Below are positions 1 through 5,583 of a DNA stretch of 12,812 nt, piece by piece. Numbering within the stretch: the first letter of the stretch is position 1; every line of letters starts with the position of its first letter. A model generated the notes under the pieces. The model saw only the letters and a program-made list of their open reading frames with translations. It made no database searches and was not told where the DNA came from. Made by a program: the position numbers and the translations under genes. This stretch comes from an uncultured Ruminococcus sp. (GTDB taxonomy: Bacteria > Bacillota > Clostridia > Oscillospirales > Acutalibacteraceae), in NCBI GenBank assembly GCA_902797065.1, contig CADBRK010000206.1, positions 1 through 12,812 on the forward strand, read 5' to 3'.

Positions 1-419
1 AAGCCCGGCTCTGTCTCGATAACCTTGAGGTCAACGAAGTTCGGCGGCTCAACACCGAAAACACTGCCCTTGTATGAGAGAACCTTGCATACCATGTTCT
101 CCTTAACAAACTTGAAGCTGTCGCCGAGAACAGACTTGCCTATCGGGATCTGCTCCCATGTCTCTGTATCCATGAAGTAATAGAGATCGCCGTCGGAATA
201 GCTGTACTCCATATCCTTTCTCTCGATATAAGCAGTCGGGTACTTATCGTTGGGGTTGAAAGTCTTTTCAACCACAGCGCCTGTAATTACGTTTCTGATC
301 TTTGTACGAACAAAAGCGGCGCCCTTACCCGGCTTTACGTGCTGAAATTCGATAATGGAAACAACCTGACCATCCATCTCGAATGTAACGCCGTTTCTGA
401 AATCTCCTGCTGAAATCAT
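1..419 (-). CDS. efp: Elongation factor P, 5' part (C-terminus beyond window)
   Basis: EF-P binds between the P and E sites of the ribosome and relieves stalling at polyproline stretches. About 139 N-terminal residues are visible. They begin MISAGDFRNG and carry the KOW-like domain I loop HVKPGKGAAF, in which Lys32 aligns with the residue that is modified in Bacillus EF-P, followed by the start of the OB-fold domains (for example VFGVEPPNFVDLKV). The start ATG at 419-417 sits behind a clear AGGAGG at 432-427 with 7 nt spacing. The 3' end is cut by the window edge. The family assignment is nearly certain; no modification enzyme is visible here. It lies downstream of bioY on the same strand but has its own promoter, so it is probably a separate transcription unit. 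Confidence 0.96.
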   Translation of the reverse strand, partial: MISAGDFRNGVTFEMDGQVVSIIEFQHVKPGKGAAFVRTKIRNVITGAVVEKTFNPNDKYPTAYIERKDMEYSYSDGDLYYFMDTETWEQIPIGKSVLGDSFKFVKENMVCKVLSYKGSVFGVEPPNFVDLKVIETEPG

Positions 420-461
420 ATTAAATCCTCCTGACAATTTTATCCGTGATTAAAATTTTGC

Positions 462-505
462 ATTATACACATACAGATTATACTATATCCGGCAGGAAAT
501 TTCAA
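462..505 (-). promoter_or_regulatory. Sigma-A type promoter for efp
   Basis: On the minus strand TTGAAA (505-500) is followed after 17 bp by a perfect TATAAT (482-477), giving a predicted transcription start near 470 and a leader of about 50 nt before the efp ATG. A second TATAAT at 467-462 has no good -35 partner. The prediction rests on consensus match only. Confidence 0.75.
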
Positions 506-560
506 GTTTTTTTTGATATGAATGTAATTTTGAGTGTGAATTTTTTTATTTTTACGATTA

Positions 561-1196
561 TTATTCCGATACTGCATAATTACAGCGCCGATTATCTTTC
601 GCTTTTGACATTCTGCAGGCTTTTGTTTCTATACCGATCTTTGCAAGCGGCAGCGAAAGTCTGTCGACAAGAATAACGGCAAGGGTAAGCTTTACAGCGT
701 CCGGGATAAGAAACGGCATAACACACATAGATAAAATTGCGCCTATGCTTTTCACCTCGCCCGAACCGGAGAACACAAAGTAGAACCACCCCGTACCGAA
801 CGCATAGCACACCGCAAGCCCGAGTATCATTCCAAAAACAAGGAATACGATCGAACCGGGCTTCAGTTTTTTGAATGCTTCAATTATCAGCACCGTAAAA
901 ACAAAGCCGATGATATATCCGCCCGTTGCGCCCATTATTGCGCCCAAACCGCTTTTGAAGCCCGAAAATACCGGAACGCCCGCTGCGCCGAGAAGAATAT
1001 ACGCCAGTACCGCCGAAACAGAACACCGCAGATCGAACAGCCCTGCGATCAGGAACACCGCAAACGTCTGCATTGTAAACGGTACAAACGGCCCGAATGC
1101 CGGTACGCTTATCCACGAACAGACGGTCAGAAGCGCCGCCGACAGCGCAGTCGTTGTAATGAACAGAACGTTGCTTTTCAGATTTTGTTTTTTCAT
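561..1196 (-). CDS. bioY: Biotin transporter BioY (ECF-type S component)
   Basis: BioY is the substrate-binding membrane subunit for biotin uptake; it works alone or with the shared EcfA/EcfT energising module, which is not encoded in this window. The protein is 211 aa and largely hydrophobic. It carries the BioY hallmark stretch at about residues 38-98: VPFTMQTFAVFLIAGLFD, then a Gly-rich run through GVPVFSGFKSGLGAIMG and TGGYIIGF. A second conserved part, MPFLIPDAVKLTLAV, lies near residue 160. The C-terminal tail of about 25 charged residues makes it slightly longer than the usual 180-200 aa. The ATG at 1196 has GAAAGG at 1212-1207, 10 nt upstream. No biotin-synthesis genes are adjacent, which suggests a lone uptake gene. 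Its promoter region holds a probable BirA operator, so repression by biotin is expected. No convincing terminator was seen between bioY and the efp promoter. Confidence 0.95.
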   Translation of the reverse strand: MKKQNLKSNVLFITTTALSAALLTVCSWISVPAFGPFVPFTMQTFAVFLIAGLFDLRCSVSAVLAYILLGAAGVPVFSGFKSGLGAIMGATGGYIIGFVFTVLIIEAFKKLKPGSIVFLVFGMILGLAVCYAFGTGWFYFVFSGSGEVKSIGAILSMCVMPFLIPDAVKLTLAVILVDRLSLPLAKIGIETKACRMSKAKDNRRCNYAVSE

Positions 1197-1228
1197 AATA
1201 TCACAGCCTTTCTATTTTTCCGATATAT

Positions 1229-1257
1229 ATTATAAATCGTCAACCTGATTTTGTCAA
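1229..1257 (-). promoter_or_regulatory. Consensus promoter for bioY
   Basis: On the minus strand a perfect TTGACA (1257-1252) is followed by exactly 17 bp and a perfect TATAAT (1234-1229). The start is predicted near 1222, giving a leader of about 25 nt. The -35 hexamer lies in the centre of the inverted repeat at 1235-1272, so a bound repressor would block RNA polymerase. Confidence 0.88.
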
Positions 1258-1272
1258 TACAGGTTGACGATT
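1235..1272. promoter_or_regulatory. Probable BirA (biotin repressor) operator
   Basis: A perfect 13-bp inverted repeat, AATCGTCAACCTG (1235-1247) and CAGGTTGACGATT (1260-1272), is separated by 12 bp. The inner half-sites TCGTCAACC and GGTTGACGA lie 16 bp apart, close in sequence and spacing to the known BirA pattern TTGTAAACC/GGTTTACAA. It directly overlaps the bioY promoter. Palindrome and position are seen; the identity of the repressor is inferred from the gene it controls. Confidence 0.82.
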
Positions 1273-1329
1273 AATTTCAGACCGTAACAAAATTAAAGAA
1301 CAAAAGGTGAGATTGCTTTTACGTTCGAT

Positions 1330-1620
1330 TTTTCTAAACTTTAGAATCTTTTCTTCTTCCTCTACGCTCATATTTCTACGATTTCCGCCGTAATGATTTC
1401 CGGCTATTGCTTCTATTCCACCGGCAAAATACCTTGCGGCAAGCTGGCTGATATACGGAGCACTCATGCCAACTATTTCTGCAATCTCTTTTGAGCGTTT
1501 TTCTTCTGCTCTCAACTGTAGCGCATGAAGTCTAATTTCTGCTCGCTTATCCTTATTTTTCTTTCGAGCTTCAATTATTATCTCTTAATCTCTTGCTGTA
1601 AATATATACTTCCTAGTCAT
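1330..1620 (-). pseudogene. IS630-family transposase remnant, N-terminal HTH domain
   Basis: Read on the minus strand from ATG 1620, this encodes MTRKYIFTARD, an in-frame TAA at 1587-1585, then a continuation with the helix-turn-helix part typical of IS630-like transposases: KEIAEIVGMSAPYISQLAAR, then GGIEAIAGNHYGGNRRNMSV and EEEEKIL. Recognisable similarity stops near 1330, and the reading frame runs on to a stop at 1242-1240 inside the bioY operator. The whole DDE catalytic domain is missing. The nonsense codon plus 3' truncation make this a dead fragment. A TTG at 1515 could restart the distal part, but nothing suggests a function. A possible promoter (TATAAT at 1644-1639, weak -35) lies upstream and points toward bioY. 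No terminal inverted repeats could be delimited. Confidence 0.8.
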
Positions 1621-1755
1621 TGTTTTATCACCATATATATTATACCACAATTTTCTGATTTGTTAAAGACTTTTATTTGAGATCAGAATAATAATTACTA
1701 TTTTGATAATAATAATTTTGCTCATTCAAAGCCCTGATAATTTCCATGAAGAATA

Positions 1756-1783
1756 TTGCGCTTTTCTCAAAAATGTGTATAAT
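1756..1783 (+). promoter_or_regulatory. Promoter for the PARG-like gene
   Basis: TTGCGC (1756-1761), a 16-bp spacer and a perfect TATAAT (1778-1783) precede the gene, with a predicted start near 1790. The -10 sits in a near-palindromic AT-rich stretch (1777-1790). The flanking DNA at 1680-1740 is very AT-rich and contains no gene. Confidence 0.65.
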
Positions 1784-1848
1784 TATATACATGCTTCTAT
1801 GTCATAAAGAGGTATAAACAAGATTATTCTGAGAAAGGTATGAGCTTA

Positions 1849-2796
1849 ATGGATAACTATACTACCCCTATTCCCTCGTGGAATGCCGAAAAATGGCTTA
1901 AAGAGTGGCTGCCGATCTGGAATCGCCGAATCCGATTTGAACAGCACTTGTTCAGAGCGGCATATTATCAAGAGCATATCAAGATTGTCGAAAACAGATG
2001 CTATATCTCCCAGTCGGGCAAAGAGGTGCATATACCATGGGATGCATATGAAATGATGAACAGCTCAAAACTGTATTCGTGCGAGCTTCACCCTGCTCCG
2101 CCCGAAAAGATATATCAGACTGTTTTTGAGGTTCGCAAAATGGACTGCCTTGACGCCGCAAAAGAACTTCAACAAAAAACAGACGGAATTACTGCCGTTT
2201 TGAATCTTGCAAACAGACAGAATCCCGGAGGAGGCGTTTATTCGGGCAGCGGTGCGCAGGAAGAATCATGTTTTTTGCGCTCAAATTATTACACTGCAAT
2301 GTATCCGTTTGGAGAACATTACGCTCAATACGGGCTGCCAAAGGCGAAAGAGAGCTATCCTCTTGACAGAAATTTCGGCGGCGTATGGAGCGAAGGCATT
2401 ACTGTTTTTCGCGGACGTGAGCTTCAAGGCTATCCGCTGCTTGACGAACCGTGGAAAACCAACTTTATTGCGGTTGCGGCGATCAACCATCCTGCAATAG
2501 TTATTGAAAACGGGGAAACGCGTCTGCGCTCAGACATGGTGGCGGGTGCGGTAAACAAAATACGAACTATCATGAATATCGCTGCCGAAAACAATGTAAA
2601 AAATCTTGTTTTGGGTGCGCTCGGCTGCGGGGCATTCCGCAATCCGCCCAAGCATATTGCCGAGCTGTTTTTACAGGTCTTGAATGAGCCTGAACATAAA
2701 GGACGATTCGAACATGTTGTTTTTGCCATACTCGATGGAGGATTATGCGATACATTTGCTGATGTTTTCGGTTGTAAGACCTTATCTTGCCAATGA
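1849..2796 (+). CDS. Bacterial-type PARG / macrodomain protein (TIGR02452 family)
   Basis: This is predicted to hydrolyse ADP-ribose polymers or protein-linked ADP-ribose in the cytoplasm. The evidence is the PARG signature GGG-x7-QEE within NPGGGVYSGSGAQEE (residues about 125-139 from this start), where the second Glu is the expected catalytic acid, and a macrodomain phosphate-binding loop LGALGCGAFRNPP near residues 255-267. The N-terminal 95 residues match the helical lead-in of this family. At 315 aa the length is slightly above the usual 260-300. The upstream ATG at 1840 is only 1 nt from the GAAAGG at 1833-1838, while the ATG at 1849 is 10 nt away, so 1849 is preferred; using 1840 would add three residues. 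It is monocistronic, with its own promoter and terminator. No ADP-ribosyltransferase toxin lies next to it, so its substrate is unknown. It could be a lone detoxifying or housekeeping hydrolase. Confidence 0.88.
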   Translation: MDNYTTPIPSWNAEKWLKEWLPIWNRRIRFEQHLFRAAYYQEHIKIVENRCYISQSGKEVHIPWDAYEMMNSSKLYSCELHPAPPEKIYQTVFEVRKMDCLDAAKELQQKTDGITAVLNLANRQNPGGGVYSGSGAQEESCFLRSNYYTAMYPFGEHYAQYGLPKAKESYPLDRNFGGVWSEGITVFRGRELQGYPLLDEPWKTNFIAVAAINHPAIVIENGETRLRSDMVAGAVNKIRTIMNIAAENNVKNLVLGALGCGAFRNPPKHIAELFLQVLNEPEHKGRFEHVVFAILDGGLCDTFADVFGCKTLSCQ

Positions 2797-2911
2797 TTTG
2801 CGCAAACAGAAGCACCTATCTAACCGGCAAGCGGGATCCTCTCTTTGAGTGCACAATCATTTTTTTAATTATTAAACAAGGCTAAGGAGTACCAAAGATA
2901 ATACATACAAT

Positions 2912-2950
2912 CAACACGGCAGATCATCATTTCTGCCGTGTTGTTATTTT
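2912..2950 (+). terminator. Intrinsic terminator between convergent genes
   Basis: A perfect 12-bp stem, CAACACGGCAGA (2912-2923) with TCTGCCGTGTTG (2932-2943), has an 8-nt loop and a TTATTTT tail. It ends the PARG-like transcript. On the minus strand the tail is not U-rich, but the hairpin may partly serve the convergent gene too. Confidence 0.8.
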
Positions 2951-2955
2951 CCGCG

Positions 2956-3288
2956 TCACTGTGCATTATCTTCATCATTGGGAATATATCCCGTTTCGAT
3001 CTCTGTTTCGGTTTTGGATATGGTTCTGTTTTTCTTTGCCCGTCTGACCGCAAGTACAACAAGCGACTGAATATACGGAATGGAAACAAACATAGCTCCT
3101 GCAATCAAAACGAACAGAAAGGCAAGCCCTTCTGATAAAGTTTTTGGATCAAAATCCCCCAAAATCAGTGCCATCAGTCCTACCCATAGCCAGAACAGAG
3201 GAATCGGCAGCAGAACATAATAGAGTACCTTGATAGCCATGTTATTAATCTTATCACCTATTGCAATTATGAGCTTGCTTCCTAACAT
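2956..3288 (-). CDS. Small membrane protein of unknown function (110 aa)
   Basis: I do not recognise this family. The protein has two predicted membrane segments, about residues 21-44 (VLYYVLLPIPLFWLWVGLMA onward) and 55-80, then a basic RRAKKNR stretch and an acidic soluble tail ending in NDEDNAQ. The positive residues after the second segment favour both ends being cytoplasmic. The ATG at 3288 directly follows the TAA of the 41-residue gene (TAAATG) and has no good ribosome site, so translation is probably coupled. An internal ATG at residue 17 is an alternative start. It is the last gene of a probable dacA operon, which hints at an envelope role, but that is only an inference from location. 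Confidence 0.6.
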   Translation of the reverse strand: MLGSKLIIAIGDKINNMAIKVLYYVLLPIPLFWLWVGLMALILGDFDPKTLSEGLAFLFVLIAGAMFVSIPYIQSLVVLAVRRAKKNRTISKTETEIETGYIPNDEDNAQ

Positions 3289-3414
3289 TTAGATCATAGA
3301 GATCACAAATGCTTCAGCCGCAAGCATAATCGCAAACTGCAGATCAAAAGTGCTCGTTACCAGAAAAACGACCACCGAAACAATCAGGCTTGTCACCAAA
3401 TACGTTTTTTTCAT
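3289..3414 (-). CDS. 41-residue single-pass membrane peptide
   Basis: This small gene is easily missed. The product starts MKKTYLVTSLIVSVVVFLVT, continues STFDLQFAIM, and ends in a second hydrophobic patch finishing ISMI. The charged MKK start followed by about 17 hydrophobic residues looks like a membrane anchor or uncleaved signal peptide. Support for translation is an AAAGGAG at 3432-3426, 11 nt before the ATG, and a stop codon immediately adjacent to the next gene's ATG at 3288, an arrangement typical of coupled genes. It lies 62 nt after dacA with no terminator between. The family is unknown. The alternative is that it is only a leader that feeds ribosomes into the 110-aa gene. Confidence 0.55.
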   Translation of the reverse strand: MKKTYLVTSLIVSVVVFLVTSTFDLQFAIMLAAEAFVISMI

Positions 3415-3476
3415 ACGGCAACATACTCCTTTTTCAAAAGACTACTACCAAAACACTGCCGTTTCGTTTCTGTCTG

Positions 3477-4817
3477 TCACTCGGGATTATTTTCATTTAC
3501 CGTATCATCTGGCATGTATTCCGTATCACTTGCGTCGTCGGAATCGGCGGTACTCTCCTTCTGACTTTCGGGTGTGCTTTCGATCTCGCTCGGTTCGGTA
3601 CTTTCGGTCTGACTATCGTCATCGTCTGCAGGGCTGCCACCTATCCTGTACTCGTTTCCCAGATAGTCCGCAGCATTATTCAGCGTCACTTCGTACACAT
3701 CGGGTCCCGCGCCGAGTACAGCCGAGATGTACGTCTTGCCGTTATCGGAGAAAGCCGACAGCAAACAGTAGCCCGCAGACGAAGTCGTGCCTGTTTTCAG
3801 TCCGATTACATGACTGTTGTACACCACGTCGTACGGATTGAGCATTCTGTTTGTATTTGCGCAGACAATACCCGTACCCGGAAGACCGTAACGGAAAGTG
3901 CCTGTGACCTCTCTTATCGTCGGAACGGACAAAGCGTACTTGCCGAGCAGTACAAGGTCGTGCGCAGTAACATACTGATCGGCATAATCTCTGCCCTCGG
4001 GCGACACAAAATGACTGTCCTCCATGCCTATGCTTTTGACAAAGTCGTTCATCATCTCTACAAATCTGTCTACAGCCTCATGGTCGCCGAATTCTTCGTC
4101 GGGATATGCTTTTCTTACGGTACTCACCGCAGCCGTATAAGCAGCGTCTGCTCCGCTCGGCAGAAGCATACAGTACATAAGCTCTTTTACGCTGAGCTTC
4201 ATGCCTATCTTAAGACCGCAGCGTGTCAGACCGTAAGTGACAAGGCACTGCTCCGTTCCCACTTCGACAACATCATCGTCCGACAGATAGCGCATTGCCA
4301 CACAAGCCGTCACAAGCTTTGTTATACTTGCCGGACAAGAGTGGTGATACATATTATCTGATAAAAGAAATTCATCGTCTTCAAGGCAGTAAAACGCCGC
4401 AGAATATTCGGGTTTTGCATAATACTCCTCGTAACGGTACGGCGAATAATAAGGCAGCACGTCGTCATATACGCTTGATGTATCCTCCTGCTTTGAGGAT
4501 ACCGCCCCGGAGGATACGCTGTTCGAGCTTGCTGCCGATGACGTCGGTTTTGAACTTGCTGCCGAGCTTGCCTGAGACGATGACGTACCCGAAGACGACG
4601 CTTTTGACGTCACCTTTGATGACGAAGGCGCAGAACTTTCCATAGCGCTGCTCGTATTAGCAGATGAAACGCTTTCGGGTTCGGGCGTTGCTTTATTCAC
4701 GGAAACCGACGCAGTGTCGGGCGTTTGCGGAGGTATTACGGAATTACTCCTTGGCGTGCAGGCTGTCAGCATTATAAAAATACAAATGAACAGGGATAAT
4801 AATCGCTTATTATTCAT
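3477..4817 (-). CDS. Lipoprotein D-alanyl-D-alanine carboxypeptidase (peptidase S11)
   Basis: A low-molecular-weight penicillin-binding protein that trims the terminal D-Ala from peptidoglycan stem peptides. Signal peptide residues 1-19 end in the lipobox LTAC, with Cys20 as the lipidation site, so the enzyme is anchored in the membrane by lipid rather than by the usual C-terminal helix. Residues 21-118 are a Ser/Ala/Thr-rich spacer. The catalytic domain (about 135-390) shows SITK (Ser164, Lys167) and KTG (341-343). The second motif reads SGA (221-223) where SxN is usual. Residues 397-446 form an acidic Ser/Asp/Glu tail; the PBP5-type C-terminal domain is absent. The ATG at 4817 has AAGGAG at 4832-4827, 9 nt away. 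It probably heads an operon with the two small membrane-protein genes. It resembles DacA/DacF-type enzymes, but I do not assign a precise symbol. Confidence 0.92.
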   Translation of the reverse strand: MNNKRLLSLFICIFIMLTACTPRSNSVIPPQTPDTASVSVNKATPEPESVSSANTSSAMESSAPSSSKVTSKASSSGTSSSQASSAASSKPTSSAASSNSVSSGAVSSKQEDTSSVYDDVLPYYSPYRYEEYYAKPEYSAAFYCLEDDEFLLSDNMYHHSCPASITKLVTACVAMRYLSDDDVVEVGTEQCLVTYGLTRCGLKIGMKLSVKELMYCMLLPSGADAAYTAAVSTVRKAYPDEEFGDHEAVDRFVEMMNDFVKSIGMEDSHFVSPEGRDYADQYVTAHDLVLLGKYALSVPTIREVTGTFRYGLPGTGIVCANTNRMLNPYDVVYNSHVIGLKTGTTSSAGYCLLSAFSDNGKTYISAVLGAGPDVYEVTLNNAADYLGNEYRIGGSPADDDDSQTESTEPSEIESTPESQKESTADSDDASDTEYMPDDTVNENNPE

Positions 4818-4861
4818 TGATTACGGCTCCTTAGTGATAATATTGTGAAAAATCAAAATAA

Positions 4862-4870
4862 AGTATAGCA
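4862..4870 (-). promoter_or_regulatory. Extended -10 promoter for the carboxypeptidase gene
   Basis: On the minus strand, TGCTATACT (4870-4862) is an extended -10 element, with a predicted start near 4855 and a leader of about 38 nt. No good -35 is seen 16-18 bp upstream, which fits an extended -10 promoter. Confidence 0.62.
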
Positions 4871-4885
4871 TACTCCGACATTTTT

Positions 4886-4894
4886 TGATATAAT
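4886..4894 (+). promoter_or_regulatory. Extended -10 promoter for the sigma-factor operon
   Basis: TGATATAAT (4886-4894) is a perfect extended -10 pointing at the ECF sigma gene, with a predicted start near 4901 and a 125-nt leader. It stands only 15 bp from the divergent -10 at 4862-4870, so polymerases on the two promoters would compete. Confidence 0.5.
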
Positions 4895-4955
4895 TAAATA
4901 TAACGCAAAAGTCAGAAATTAGCAAGAAAAAAATTTAAAAATCTTAAAAAAATGC

Positions 4956-4984
4956 TGCGAAAAATCTTCTGTTCGTGTGTCTAA
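4956..4984 (+). promoter_or_regulatory. Possible ECF-type (autoregulatory) promoter
   Basis: TGCGAA (4956-4961) followed after 16 bp by TGTCTAA (4978-4984) resembles the bipartite layout of ECF sigma promoters (an A-rich -35 and a GTC-containing -10). It lies just upstream of the sigma gene, where autoregulation is common. The match is loose and the specificity of this sigma is unknown. Confidence 0.3.
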
Positions 4985-5025
4985 CTTACAGAGGACAGAT
5001 TGCAGCCGGAAAAGGAGGTAATCTG

Positions 5026-5583
5026 ATGGATAACGATGCGGCTCGCTACCGCCGTTTCCTCGATGGTGACGACAACGGTCTGAGAGAGATCATCGACGAA
5101 CACTACAGCGGTCTTACGCTCTATATCAACAGTATGATCAACGATGTATCTCAGACAGAGGAGGTGCTTCAGGACACATTCGTTAAGCTTGCGATCAAAA
5201 AGCCGAAATTCAACGGAAAATCTTCGTTCAAAACGTGGCTCTATGCAATAGCGAGGAACTACGCACTGAATTATCTCAAACGGTACCGTTCCAGATTTTC
5301 CGACAAGGATATTGACGAATACTACGACATCGCAGACGAGAACGACATCGAATCGGAGTACATACAATCCGAACAGCACAGTGAACTGCACAGGGCTTTG
5401 AGGACGCTCAAGCCCGAATACGCACAGGTGCTATACCTGATGTATTTCGAGCAGTTCGACACCGAGAATATCGCTAAGGTAATGCACAAAACCAAAAAAC
5501 AGGTCGGCGACCTTTTGTACCGGGCAAAGCAGTCGCTGAAAACAAAACTCGAGAAAGGAGGGTTTAGCTATGAAGAACTCTAA
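5026..5583 (+). CDS. ECF-type RNA polymerase sigma factor
   Basis: A 185-aa sigma-70 family protein of the extracytoplasmic-function class, which directs RNA polymerase to a small set of promoters. Sigma region 2 spans about residues 8-88 (YSGLTLYINSMIND, QTEEVLQDTFVKLA, FKTWLYAIARNYALNYLK). After an acidic linker (residues 94-113) comes region 4, about 119-178 (ALRTLKPEYAQVLYLMYFEQ and the recognition helix area HKTKKQVGDLLYRAKQSLK). Reading could begin at 4975, but AAAGGAGG at 5011-5018 is 7 nt from ATG 5026, which fixes this start. The 3' end overlaps the next gene by 14 nt, a coupling typical of sigma/anti-sigma pairs. Likely regulation is sequestration by the membrane protein encoded next. 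Confidence 0.93.
   Translation: MDNDAARYRRFLDGDDNGLREIIDEHYSGLTLYINSMINDVSQTEEVLQDTFVKLAIKKPKFNGKSSFKTWLYAIARNYALNYLKRYRSRFSDKDIDEYYDIADENDIESEYIQSEQHSELHRALRTLKPEYAQVLYLMYFEQFDTENIAKVMHKTKKQVGDLLYRAKQSLKTKLEKGGFSYEEL

Noticed and set aside
446..676. A 76-codon plus-strand open frame at the end of bioY
   Set aside because: It overlaps the efp promoter and the bioY 3' end, has no ribosome site and its product is compositionally odd.
1777..1790. Near-palindrome in the AT-rich region before the PARG-like gene as an operator
   Set aside because: It is short and imperfect, and an AT-only -10 region gives such symmetry by chance.
1849..2796. The PARG-like gene as the antitoxin of a DarTG-type toxin-antitoxin pair
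   Set aside because: DarG antitoxins have a different macrodomain type and an adjacent DarT gene; no such gene is on either side.
3390..4361. A 323-codon open frame on the plus strand opposite the carboxypeptidase gene
   Set aside because: The minus-strand frame carries lipobox, SITK and KTG motifs and a good ribosome site; the plus-strand product has no recognisable domain and is Cys/Arg/His-rich, as expected of an antisense shadow.
4818..5025. A leader riboswitch or small RNA in the 125-nt leader of the sigma operon
   Set aside because: The stretch is A-rich with no stable stems that I can find, and it matches no riboswitch core I know.
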